Positions 24,338 through 33,700 of a DNA stretch of 56,235 bases are shown one piece after another. The DNA is from Streptococcus parasanguinis (GTDB taxonomy: Bacteria; Bacillota; Bacilli; Lactobacillales; Streptococcaceae). Every line of letters starts with the position of its first letter. Position 1 is the stretch's first letter. Location of the stretch: assembly GCA_018377375.1 (NCBI GenBank), contig JAGZZN010000003.1, forward strand, positions 1 through 56,235. Direction: 5' to 3'. Made by a program: the position numbers and the translations under genes. Below the pieces are notes generated by a model. The model ran no database searches. It was not told where the DNA came from and saw only the letters and a list, made by a program, of their open reading frames with translations.

Positions 24338-24882
24338 TCTTCTTTGAGGCCTTGATCTTTGAAATAGGTAAAGAGATCTTGAGGTTTGCCTTTGAGGTAT
24401 TTCAACATGGTAGTGTTGGTTTCTTCCCCTTGATCAGCCAGTAATTTCACAAAATCTTCCTTTTTCATTTGAGTAAAATCAACATGCATAACGTTTGTAT
24501 AGGTCTGTTTATCATCAGCGATTTTGATGCTTGTGTTGATTCCAGCTTGTCCGTTAACACCGTGTTTGGAATTTGCTTTATCAGCTTCTTCTTGATAGAC
24601 TTCCTTCAATTCAGCGACATCTGATTTTTGCATATCTTCCGGTATTGGTGCAACTCCCATGATGGTCATGGAAACAATCTCATCATTCTTGTAGCCAATT
24701 TGAATTTTGTTTTGGTGGTGATCGCCGAGGTCGCTAACAAAGGTCTTGGTTTGGACTTGCTCCTTTTTGGTTTGAGTGGCTTCTTGCTTGGAAGAAGCGG
24801 CAGTAGTTCCTTTGCCTTGTTGGCCTTGGCTACAAGCGGTAAGAGCTAGTAGACAGACAGAGGCAAGTAGAAATTTTTTCAT
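24331..24882 (-). CDS. DUF1307/YehR-like lipoprotein
   Basis: Predicted lipoprotein of 183 residues with signal peptide and lipobox LTAC (Cys17), a Gln/Thr/Lys-rich linker, then a beta-rich domain beginning KTFVSDLGDHHQNKIQIGYK. The last part has short helical blocks (KKEDFVKLLADQGEE, LKGKPQDLFTYFKDQGL). It looks like the YehR/DUF1307 family, whose function is unknown. AGGAGT precedes the ATG on the minus strand. It faces proS and is next to the T7SS locus but transcribed away from it, so no functional link is claimed. Confidence 0.8.
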   Translation of the reverse strand: MKKFLLASVCLLALTACSQGQQGKGTTAASSKQEATQTKKEQVQTKTFVSDLGDHHQNKIQIGYKNDEIVSMTIMGVAPIPEDMQKSDVAELKEVYQEEADKANSKHGVNGQAGINTSIKIADDKQTYTNVMHVDFTQMKKEDFVKLLADQGEETNTTMLKYLKGKPQDLFTYFKDQGLKEEK

Positions 24883-24943
24883 ATATACTCCTTATAGGTT
24901 AATGGTGTTCGATCTTGTATGAAACAAGTTTTGAACAGGTTTC

Positions 24944-24952
24944 ATTATACCA
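24944..24952 (-). promoter_or_regulatory. Extended -10 promoter of the YehR-like lipoprotein gene
   Basis: Minus strand TGGTATAAT, about 60 bases before the ATG; -35 not convincing. Confidence 0.55.
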
Positions 24953-25359
24953 TAAAAGTTTTAAAAATGAAAAAATATACAAAAATCTTCAAAATTTGCT
25001 TTTAAAAACACCTAAAATCAACAATTTTTATCTATGTGTTGAGTTAATATAAAAGGACAGAGTGTCTTCTTTTCTTCTCAGAAATAATACTAGTTGGAGA
25101 CTACTGGGGCAAGGAATTCAGAAAATATATTACATATTTATGACAAAATGTTACACAATTGTAACAAAGTTACAATATTTTATCAGTTAGCCCTCTAAAC
25201 TTGACATTCTGGCAATATTTCATTAAGATATTTTTAAGTAAATAATACAAACAGGGAGAAAAAGGTAAAATATACAGTTATCTGGCATTTTACTAATTCG
25301 TACTAAAATGTATTGTTTATGAAAAAAATATAAGGGTATCAGCCCAAAAGGAGAAAAAT
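24953..25359 (+). other. AT-rich regulatory interval between divergent lipoprotein and esxA genes
   Basis: No credible ORF. It contains the candidate esxA operator and promoter (25150-25229) and a long purine/AT-rich leader to AAAAGGAG before the esxA ATG. Confidence 0.6.
25150..25229 (+). promoter_or_regulatory. esxA/T7SS promoter with GTTACA inverted repeats
   Basis: GTTACA-CAAT-TGTAAC (25150-25165) is a perfect inverted repeat with a further GTTACA at 25169-25174. Downstream TTGACA (25201-25206), 17 bases, TAAGAT (25224-25229). The spacer contains TGGCAATATTT. Both motifs recur before the lipase-locus lipoprotein (13178-13226). Confidence 0.6.
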
Positions 25360-25647
25360 ATGGCTCAAATTAAATTAACTCCAGAAGACCTACGTGCTTC
25401 AGCACAACGTTATGCACAAGGTTCTCAAGAAATCGATCAAATCCTTACTACTTTGACTCATGAACAACAAGTCATCGACGCAAACTGGGATGGATCTGCA
25501 TTTGATAGCTTTGAAGCACAATTCAACGAATTGTCTCCAAAAATCAAACAATTCGCTCAATTGTTGGAAGACATCAACGGTCAATTGATCAAAGTTGCTG
25601 ATATCGTTGAACAAACTGACCAAGATATCGCTGCACAAATCCACTAA
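25360..25647 (+). CDS. esxA: WXG100 family secreted protein EsxA
   Basis: Small secreted helical-hairpin protein and founding substrate of the T7SSb. 95 residues with the W-x-G turn present as ANWDGSAFDSFEAQF, flanked by two amphipathic helices. AAAAGGAG precedes the ATG. Codon usage is biased toward highly expressed codons, unlike the cassette genes downstream. It is separated from esaA by two hairpins, consistent with EsxA being made in excess over the membrane machine. Confidence 0.96.
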   Translation: MAQIKLTPEDLRASAQRYAQGSQEIDQILTTLTHEQQVIDANWDGSAFDSFEAQFNELSPKIKQFAQLLEDINGQLIKVADIVEQTDQDIAAQIH

Positions 25648-25659
25648 GATAGTCTTGGA

Positions 25660-25700
25660 GGTGATCTTACTTCTTGTAGGTAGATCACCCTTTTGTCTTT
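25660..25700 (+). terminator. Terminator-like hairpin after esxA
   Basis: GGTGATCT/AGATCACC eight-base stem followed by CTTTTGTCTTTTG. Confidence 0.7.
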
Positions 25701-25710
25701 TGATATATAG

Positions 25711-25749
25711 AAAATAGGGGTTAGATTCTTAATTCCTAACCCCTATTTT
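25711..25749 (+). promoter_or_regulatory. Second, 14-base hairpin between esxA and esaA
   Basis: Perfect inverted repeat AAAATAGGGGTTAG/CTAACCCCTATTTT with an 11-base loop, ending 29 bases before the esaA ATG. It may be a processing site or a second terminator. No separate esaA promoter is evident downstream. Confidence 0.6.
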
Positions 25750-25778
25750 GTATCTATGAATTAGAAAAAGGAAAAGGT

Positions 25779-28700
25779 ATGGAAGTTAAAAATAAAAAAT
25801 GGTTAAAATACATCGGTCAGAGTGCGGTTGTGCTCCTTTTGATGGGATCTGTCGTGGGTCTTTATACGACGGTTCAAAAGGACCAAAAGCAAAACGAAGC
25901 CAAGACCGTGCAAACGACAGAAAACACCAAGCTCAACATTGCGGTTGTCAATGAAGACAAGGCGGTCAAACTGAATGATAAAGAATACAACCTTGGGGCT
26001 AGCTATGTAAAGAATATCGAACGGGATAATTCGCAAAACTGGTCTGTACTCCCTCGTGGAGCTGCTGAGTCAGGGCTTGCAGATGGCAAGTACCAGTTGA
26101 TGATTGTCATTCCAAGTGACTTCTCAGAGAAGGTCTTGGAAGTGAACGCGGTTAATGCAGAGAAGACAACGGTGACGTATAAGGTCAATGCGGCTGGAAA
26201 TTCTCAGGTTGAGAACGAGGCCAATAAAGTCGCTAAAGATATCGTTTCAGACTTGAATAGCCAGTTGGTTGATATGTATATGGTCAGCATTTTGAGCAAC
26301 CTTTATACAGCTCAGAAGAACGTGGAAACAAGTAACAAAATTCAATCTACCAACATTGGTTCTTACCGGAGCAACTTGCTAGATTCAGCCTTGGATTCCA
26401 AGAATATCTTCCCAAGTCTCTATAGCTTGTCTACGTCATCTGTTGAGTCGAACAATGCCTTGAAGACAGTCCTTGAGTCTTATACACAGGCTTTTGATCA
26501 ATTGACCCAATCTCAGGATCAGTACGGTCAAAACTTCGACACATTGATCAAGCAACGCTCTGAGGATAAGATCAGCCATGAAGAGTTCATGAACCAGCTG
26601 ATGTCCATGAACCAGTCTGTTGTCAGTGAAAAGACCCAAGAGTTGTATAAGAATCTACAACAAAACCAAGAAGCAATTACCAAACAATTGAGTCAACCAA
26701 CTGAAACAGAAGGAGATTCTTCAGGGACCAAGACCTATGCAGGCTTGACAAAAGATGTGAATGATCGTGTGGCAGACCTCGAAAAAGGGATCAAGGCAGA
26801 ACGCGACAAATTAGATGAGCACGAAAAGAACATCGAGTCTACTGTAAAAGCGAAGATCCTTGACTACTATGGTCTAAAAGAAGGAGACAAAGTCACTCTT
26901 CGTACCTTGCTTGGAAAGACGAGTATCAAGACATTAAGTGAAGCACGTAATAAAGCGGATGAAGATATTCGTAAAGCAATTGAAAAACTTCCGTCTTTAG
27001 ATCCTGCTAGTCTGAATTTGAATAAGTATGGGAATTTCAACGCAGCGATTGATTTTGATAGTGCTTTTGCTGGAACGAAGGCGCAAGCAAAAGGGAATGC
27101 CGATGAATTAAAACGATTGGCTGCTGAAGTGGATGCCAAATTAACGGCAGTTGCGGATGTCCTTAATGCTAAATCTGGGAAACAGAAAGTCAGTATTCAT
27201 GTCCCTGCAGGAGTCAAGGTTGATACTTGGACCTATGATGGACAGACTTATGCAGGCAGTGGTGAGCAGGAAGTCGAACTGAAAGATGGCAAACAAATTC
27301 AAATTCACCTTGTTGAAGATGGAGGAGCTATGCCGAGCGCGATTGATGTTGAAGTCCTTGTGAATGGGGTTTCTTCAACCAGTGTGACCGTATCTGCAGA
27401 AGATTTGAAAACAGCTGTCGCTAACTATGCATCGAAAGCTAGTGAAATCGCCTTGGATTATCAACGCGCAGGAGCATTGATCGATGCCTACTATCCAAAA
27501 GATGAAAAGGAAAATCGTCATTCGCTCTATGATCCGATCGAAGATATGGATTTGACAGATGCTTTGGTCGATGTCGTGAAGGCTGCCGTTTCAAGTAATA
27601 TGAAGGACTACCGTAAGAGTATTGAAACGGATGAATCTGGGGATGCAACGAAGAGTGTGAAAGCCCAGTTAGATGGTACACTCCAACAGTTGCAAGTCTT
27701 GGGACCAGAATTACAGGCTAACCTTACAGCAATCGAAAATACCAACAAAGATCTAACCCAAAACATCAATGATCAATTGACGCAGTATGCAGACCTTCAA
27801 AAACGCTTAGAGGCTATCTCAACTGCACAAGCAACCGTTACCGAAGCTCAAACCAAGACGGATGCAGACTTGTCTGCTCTTGGTTCTGAATACACTTCCT
27901 TATTGAGCTCGACAGAAGGTGTTAAGAGTTCATCTCGTAGCAATGTGGAAGCTGCTAACTCTACCAATGAAATCTTTAGCCAATTGAACAAAGAATTGGA
28001 AAAAGCCCAAGGCAATACAGAGAAATTGTCTAGCAACGCGGAAAGTTTGATGGGTGAATTCGACAAGGAATTGTCTGAAAATGGGAACTTCGTCGAAGCC
28101 TTCCGTAAGGTCTTCAACAATGCCTATGAAAACGGAGTACCGAATGAAGTCTTGCTTGACTTCTTGTCAAACCCAGTTGCAGAAAAATCTTCTTCTGTGA
28201 AAGCGACCATCAACGTCTACCGTCCATTTATCTGGATCTTTATGTTGGAAGTCTTGAGCCTCTTTACAGCTTATCTCTTTGCGACTCAGCCAATCATCCG
28301 TAAGGTTAAGGATCGTTTCAAATTGGATCGTTTGCAAGAATCAGATCTCTTGTCTGTTGGTGTCCTTGTGGGACTCTCTCTCATCCTTGGACTGGTGATC
28401 GGAATGATTTCAAGTATTCAACTCTCTGTTGGTCGTGAATATGTACCTTCTTGGGTATTCTTAGCGGTTCTAGCAAGCTTTGTCTTGGTACAACTGCAAT
28501 ACCTTCTCTTGAAACACTTCCGTGTGATTGGAATGGGACTGGCCTTCTTCATGTTGATCAGCTATGTCTACCTATCAAGTGCGATCGGAACGACCGCGAC
28601 CTTGTCAGGCCTTCCAGCACTGGTGAAAAATGTCAACCTCCTTTCTATTTTAGAAGGACAGTTTGCGGGTTACTTTGATGGACAAACAGCCGGTATCGGC

Positions 28701-28802
28701 GTCTTCTTCGGATTGTTAGTCTTCTTCGGACTTTTGGCCCTTGCAAATATCTTCGTTCCAAAGAAGTTTACTCAAACAAAGGAAATTGAATCAAGCTTAT
28801 GA
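25779..28802 (+). CDS. esaA: T7SSb membrane protein EsaA
   Basis: Large membrane component of the secretion machine (1007 residues), extending outside the cell. One N-terminal transmembrane helix (about 13-30), a long extracellular coiled-coil and beta region (about 50-800), then five C-terminal helices beginning FIWIFMLEVLSLFTAYLFA. This is the YueB/EsaA (Pip-like) plan. Streptococcal copies are about this length. AAAAGGAAAAGG precedes the ATG. Its stop overlaps the essA start (ATGA), so the core genes are coupled. Confidence 0.95.
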   Translation: MEVKNKKWLKYIGQSAVVLLLMGSVVGLYTTVQKDQKQNEAKTVQTTENTKLNIAVVNEDKAVKLNDKEYNLGASYVKNIERDNSQNWSVLPRGAAESGLADGKYQLMIVIPSDFSEKVLEVNAVNAEKTTVTYKVNAAGNSQVENEANKVAKDIVSDLNSQLVDMYMVSILSNLYTAQKNVETSNKIQSTNIGSYRSNLLDSALDSKNIFPSLYSLSTSSVESNNALKTVLESYTQAFDQLTQSQDQYGQNFDTLIKQRSEDKISHEEFMNQLMSMNQSVVSEKTQELYKNLQQNQEAITKQLSQPTETEGDSSGTKTYAGLTKDVNDRVADLEKGIKAERDKLDEHEKNIESTVKAKILDYYGLKEGDKVTLRTLLGKTSIKTLSEARNKADEDIRKAIEKLPSLDPASLNLNKYGNFNAAIDFDSAFAGTKAQAKGNADELKRLAAEVDAKLTAVADVLNAKSGKQKVSIHVPAGVKVDTWTYDGQTYAGSGEQEVELKDGKQIQIHLVEDGGAMPSAIDVEVLVNGVSSTSVTVSAEDLKTAVANYASKASEIALDYQRAGALIDAYYPKDEKENRHSLYDPIEDMDLTDALVDVVKAAVSSNMKDYRKSIETDESGDATKSVKAQLDGTLQQLQVLGPELQANLTAIENTNKDLTQNINDQLTQYADLQKRLEAISTAQATVTEAQTKTDADLSALGSEYTSLLSSTEGVKSSSRSNVEAANSTNEIFSQLNKELEKAQGNTEKLSSNAESLMGEFDKELSENGNFVEAFRKVFNNAYENGVPNEVLLDFLSNPVAEKSSSVKATINVYRPFIWIFMLEVLSLFTAYLFATQPIIRKVKDRFKLDRLQESDLLSVGVLVGLSLILGLVIGMISSIQLSVGREYVPSWVFLAVLASFVLVQLQYLLLKHFRVIGMGLAFFMLISYVYLSSAIGTTATLSGLPALVKNVNLLSILEGQFAGYFDGQTAGIGVFFGLLVFFGLLALANIFVPKKFTQTKEIESSL

Positions 28803-29254
28803 AAAAAATGATGTATCTTCTCTTTGTCTTAAGTCTCTTGCCAGCGGTTGTTGTTTCTGCAGATGATTTTATTGATAATCGTCTGCAGGTCAACAACTCA
28901 CGTCTTGAGACCGAGCAGGAAAAGACACTTGGGGGCCAATTGGATGCGACTGAGTCTCTTTTCAATGAGAAGGATCAGAAAAAATTAGCAGATGAAAAAC
29001 GCAAGCAAGAGAAACAATTGACCGATTCAGACGGCCAGTTGTTTTCTGCTATAAAGGGAAAGAAAAAAACGGGGCCTGAAGCGGACCTGTTCCAGCCTGA
29101 AAATCAAAAATTATCTAAATTCGAGTCCAATGTGGAGGACAATTCGGCCAGCTTGTCGGATTTTATTCCAGCCTTGCAAATGCTGGCTTGGAGTGCTCTT
29201 CTCTTTGGGATTGCTGGCTATATTTCCTATCGAATCTATAGAAAAGAGGCCTAA
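28799..29254 (+). CDS. essA: T7SSb membrane protein EssA
   Basis: 151-residue core component. N-terminal hydrophobic segment (MYLLFVLSLLPAVVVSA) resembling a signal peptide, a charged central part rich in Lys and Glu, and a C-terminal transmembrane helix (LAWSALLFGIAGYISYRIY). Start overlaps the esaA stop by four bases; its stop abuts esaB. Sequence conservation in EssA is low, so identity rests mainly on topology and its fixed place between esaA and esaB. Confidence 0.9.
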   Translation: MKKMMYLLFVLSLLPAVVVSADDFIDNRLQVNNSRLETEQEKTLGGQLDATESLFNEKDQKKLADEKRKQEKQLTDSDGQLFSAIKGKKKTGPEADLFQPENQKLSKFESNVEDNSASLSDFIPALQMLAWSALLFGIAGYISYRIYRKEA

Positions 29255-29497
29255 ATGGACCAACATATCAATGTCACCTTCCGTATGAATGGTGCAAGCC
29301 ATGACCTCCGGATCCCAACGCGGATGGAGGTGCGACGCTTGATTCGGGAATTGGATCAGATCTTTGGGTCTGCCATGGAGCCTAGAAGCAAGTATCAGTT
29401 GCGCGTGGTAAATAAGGGCATCTTGCTGGATGAAGGCAAGGTGGTACAAGAGTATCCGATCACGAGTGGTGATCTGATCGAAATTGAGGAGTGGTAA
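29255..29497 (+). CDS. esaB: T7SSb ubiquitin-like cytosolic protein EsaB
   Basis: 80-residue YukD/EsaB protein with a ubiquitin-like beta-grasp pattern (HINVTFRMNG..., VVNKGILLDE, SGDLIEIEEW). Cytosolic core or regulatory factor of T7SSb. The ATG follows the essA stop directly. The next gene, essB, starts with GTG two bases after the esaB stop and uses GAGGAG in the end of esaB as its ribosome binding site. Confidence 0.93.
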   Translation: MDQHINVTFRMNGASHDLRIPTRMEVRRLIRELDQIFGSAMEPRSKYQLRVVNKGILLDEGKVVQEYPITSGDLIEIEEW

Positions 29498-29498
29498 G

Positions 29499-30788
29499 GT
29501 GAAAGAAGAACAATTTACACTGGAAGAACAAGTCTTCCGTTTTGAAAAAGAAGAAACGAGCTGGCGACTGGACCTCAAGCGTTCAGAAGTGGATAGCCAG
29601 GATTTACGCAATTTATGGATTTTGGATCTCCATCATCCCCTGTTTTTAGAGCAAAGCATGACGGCCGATCAAGACCAGATTCATCTGACTTATCAGACGG
29701 ATGCGCTGGGCTTGACTGCAGAAGAAATCAAAGAATTACCAGTTTCAGATCGTCTGCGTCTAGCTATCAATGTCTTGAATTTGGCGCCAGCCTTGGAGCT
29801 TCCAGTGACCTTTATGTTGCATCCCGTCAATTTGTTTGTGACCAAGGATGCACAAGTCAAGATTGCTTACCGCGGGGTTCCGGGAATGATGGTGCCACGC
29901 AAGTGGGATCAGGATGAATTCTTGCGCCAGGCCAAGTGTTATGCTGTCACTCTTTTTGGAGACTGGGACTTCATGGAGCTCTATCAAGGCACGCTCGAAT
30001 TAGAAGATCTACCTGATTTCTTGGTGGAAATCCGTGATGCTGCTAGCTTAGAAGAGATGAAAGCTCTCTTGGAGAAAGCTTATCAAGAGCGCAAGGAAGA
30101 GGAAGAAAAGACCTTGACCTTGGTTTCCAGCCGTCAACACCGAATCTTTAAGTTGGCAACCGTATGGCTTTCCGCTGTAGTGGCCCTCTTACTTTTGCCT
30201 TTGATCTATTTGGTCTTTTTCCAAGCACCCTTTAAAGAAAAGTTGCTTCAAGCGGATACAGCCTATCTTAAGGTAGACTATACCGGTGTGATCGATGAGT
30301 TGGAGGGAGTAGCTCCAAGCAGTCTTCCAACGACGCAGAAATATGAGTTGGCGACCTCTTATTTGCAGGGCTTGAATTTCTCAGAGGACCAAAAGAAGGT
30401 CATCCTCAACAACGTCACGCTCAAGTCAGACAGCCTCTATCTCCACTACTGGATCTATATCGGCCGTCATGACTTTACCCAAGCGCTGGACACGGCCAAA
30501 CGGATCGACGATTCAGACTTGATCATCTATGCCCTTCGTAAAGAAATCAAGGCGACACGTGATAGCGAAAAACTCTCTGGTGAACAGCGCGAGAAGAAAC
30601 TCTCTGAGCTAGAGGGCGAATACAAGAAATACTGGGATGCCCGCTCTAAACTCTTGGAAGCAGAGACAGATGAAACCAAAGCTTCCACTAGCAGCTCAAC
30701 AACGGCTTCGTCTACAGAAGGTTCCTCAACAGAAAGCTCGTCTTCTACAACTGCAAGCTCAACTGAGTCTAGCGAACACAAGGAGTAG
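29499..30788 (+). CDS. essB: T7SSb membrane pseudokinase EssB
   Basis: 429-residue core component. Residues 1-~210 form the cytosolic pseudokinase-like domain, followed by one transmembrane helix (about 218-240, WLSAVVALLLLPLIYLVFF) and an extracellular helical domain. The last ~35 residues are almost only Ser, Thr and Glu, a low-complexity tail more marked than usual. GTG 29499 is chosen because GAGGAG is upstream and it gives the family-like start MKEEQFTLEEQVFRF; an in-frame TTG at 29484 lies inside esaB. EssB bridges EssC and EsaA in current models. Confidence 0.93.
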   Translation: MKEEQFTLEEQVFRFEKEETSWRLDLKRSEVDSQDLRNLWILDLHHPLFLEQSMTADQDQIHLTYQTDALGLTAEEIKELPVSDRLRLAINVLNLAPALELPVTFMLHPVNLFVTKDAQVKIAYRGVPGMMVPRKWDQDEFLRQAKCYAVTLFGDWDFMELYQGTLELEDLPDFLVEIRDAASLEEMKALLEKAYQERKEEEEKTLTLVSSRQHRIFKLATVWLSAVVALLLLPLIYLVFFQAPFKEKLLQADTAYLKVDYTGVIDELEGVAPSSLPTTQKYELATSYLQGLNFSEDQKKVILNNVTLKSDSLYLHYWIYIGRHDFTQALDTAKRIDDSDLIIYALRKEIKATRDSEKLSGEQREKKLSELEGEYKKYWDARSKLLEAETDETKASTSSSTTASSTEGSSTESSSSTTASSTESSEHKE

Positions 30789-30791
30789 TCT

Positions 30792-33700
30792 ATGAAAAAA
30801 CGTATCATACTCTATAAAAAAGGTTTTCGCTATGAGCTAGCACTAGAAGAGGGGAAAACAGCGACCGTATCGAATCAAGAAACGGCTCAGTTGACCCTGG
30901 CTTCGCAAGAAAATCCCCTTCATTTTCAATGGAGTCAAGGAGAAATCTTCTACCAGTATGGTGAAGACAAGGGTGTGCTTGAAAATAGTACGATCCTTGG
31001 GGATGTAGTCTGCTACTTGGCGACAGGAGAAGTCCATACCTATGAACTGCTAGACAAGGAAGAGATCCTTGTAGCAGATGAAAAGGGTGCGGATGTGCGC
31101 TTGCACTATCCAGTACGCTTTCTCCTTGTGAAAAAAGAGCAGACTTGGACTTGTCAGCTCTTATCTGGAAAACTCTACCATAACCACAAACTCGTCAGTG
31201 AAGCGACTTTTCCACTGGCCTTTGGGGATGAACTTGCCATTGGAGATGTGACCTTTAAGCTCTATCCAGAAGAATTTGGTGTGGAAGGGGCTGTCGAAGT
31301 AAGTCCTTATCTGGTGCCACGCTTGCATTCGCGTTACGACTTTTACAAGGACTATCCAGAGTACCACCGGTCTCCGCGGATCATCTACCGGAGTTCGGAA
31401 GACAAGATCTTGATCAATCCTCCGGGAGCGGAGCCTCAAAAGCCATCGGATGAACTCTTGAAGTTGATCATGCCACCCCTCATCATGGTTGGGGTGACCC
31501 TCTTGATCACCATTTTCCAACCACGGGGGCTCTATATCATCGCGACGGTATCCATGTCTGTGGTCAGTGTGATCTTTTCGGTCCAAGGCTTCTTCAAGAA
31601 TCGTAAGAAATACAAAGAAGACAAGAAAGAGCGCGTGGAGCTCTACCATCTCTATCTCAAGGATAAGGCCAAGGACTTGGAACAGCTCTCTCGGAAGCAG
31701 CGAGAAGGCATGTTTTACCATTTCCCAGCGATCGAAGACTTGACCAAGATGGTCAAACGCTATGACTCGCGGATCTATGAAAAAACACCGCTTCATTTTG
31801 ACTTTTTGGCCTATCGTTTGGGCTTGGGCAAGGTTCCAACCAGCTATGAGCTCAAATATGGTCAGGAAGAACGCAGTGGGAAGAAAGATGCCTTGGAAGA
31901 AGAAGGCTATGCCCTTTTCAAGGCCCATCAAAAGATCGACAATCTTCCAATTGTAGCCAGCCTCAATCGGGGACCGGTCGGATATGTCGGTCCTCGTCCC
32001 ATCGTGCTCGAGCAGTTGCAACTTCTGGTTGCCCAATTGGCTGTCTTTCACTCTTACCATGATCTGACTATTATTCCGATCATTCCAGAAGAGGAAAAAG
32101 AAAGCTGGGATTGGATGCGCTGGTTACCTCATGCGACCTTGCAAGACATGAATGTCCGTAGCTTTGTCTACAATCAGCGGACACGCGATCAGGTCTTGAA
32201 CAGTCTCAACCAGATCCTCAAACTCCGAAAGGCGCAAAAGGAGGAAGAAAAAGCCAATGACACCAAGATCTTCCACCCTCACTATGTGGTCCTCATCACC
32301 GATGAAACCTTGATTTTGGACCATGTCATCATGGAGTTCTTCCGTGAGGATCCGACAGAGCTGGGCTGCTCCATCATCTATGTAGCAGACGTGCTCTCAT
32401 CTCTTTCTGAAAATATCCAAACGGTTATCTCTATCAAGGACCGCAACCAAGGGCAATTGCTCTTGCAAGAAGGGGTTCTTCGGGAGCTCGACTTCCAATT
32501 GGATCACTTCCCTGAAGGCTATGACAAGGAAGCCATCTCGCGTGGCCTTGCACCTCTCAAGCATATTCAACAGCTCAAGAGCTCGATTCCGGACTCGGTG
32601 ACCTTCCTTGAAATGTACCAGGCGGAAACTTTCAATGACCTCAAGGTCTTGAGTCGTTGGGAGAGCCATGCCCCTTACCAAAGTTTGGCCGTACCGATTG
32701 GTCTGCGCGGGAAGGACGATTTGGTCTACCTCAATCTCCATGAAAAAGCCCATGGACCACACGGTTTGATCGCAGGGACAACTGGTTCTGGTAAGTCTGA
32801 AACTATTCAGTCTTATATCCTGAGTCTTGCTGTCAACTTCCACCCACACGATGTGGCTTTCCTTCTCATCGACTATAAGGGTGGGGGAATGGCTAACCTC
32901 TTCAAGGATCTGCCTCACTTGCTTGGGACCATCACCAACTTGGATGGTGCCCAGTCTATGCGGGCCTTGGCTTCTATTAATGCGGAGATCCATCGTCGGG
33001 AGCGGCTCTTTGGTCAATATGGGGTCAACCATATCAACCAATACCAAAAGAAATTTAAACTGGGTGAAGCGACAGAACCGCTTCCTCACCTCTTCTTGAT
33101 CAGTGATGAGTTCGCCGAACTCAAAGTAAACCAACCTGACTTCATCAAGGAATTAGTCTCTATCGCGCGTGTCGGGCGTTCCCTCGGGGTGCACTTGATC
33201 CTTGCGACGCAAAAACCTTCTGGGGTCGTGGATGACCAGATCTGGTCCAACTCCCGCTTCAAGCTAGCCCTCAAGGTGGCAGACCGTGGGGATTCTATGG
33301 AGATGCTGCGGACGGCAGATGCGGCTGAGATCACACAGACCGGTCGTGCCTACCTCCAAGTGGGGAACAACGAAGTCTATGAACTCTTCCAAACAGCCTG
33401 GTCTGGAGCAGACTACCAGCCTGAAAAGGACCAGCTAGGGATCGAAGACCATACCATCTACTTGATCAATGAACTAGGCCAATACGAAGTCCTCAACCAG
33501 GACCTCTCTGGTCTTGATATGGCAGAAGAAATCAAGGAAGTGCCAACAGAGCTGGATGTCATCGTACAGGAAATCAATCACTTGCACCAACAAGAAGGCA
33601 TCGCAGCTGTGGCCCAACCATGGTTGCCACCGCTCAAAGAGCGAATTACGCTGGATGAGTTGGACAAGGTCGTGCCGATCGAGGCTTGGCAAAAACGGAC

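Noticed and set aside
31161..32060. Long minus-strand ORF inside essC
   Set aside because: Shadow of the GC-rich essC codons; no family features and no ribosome site.
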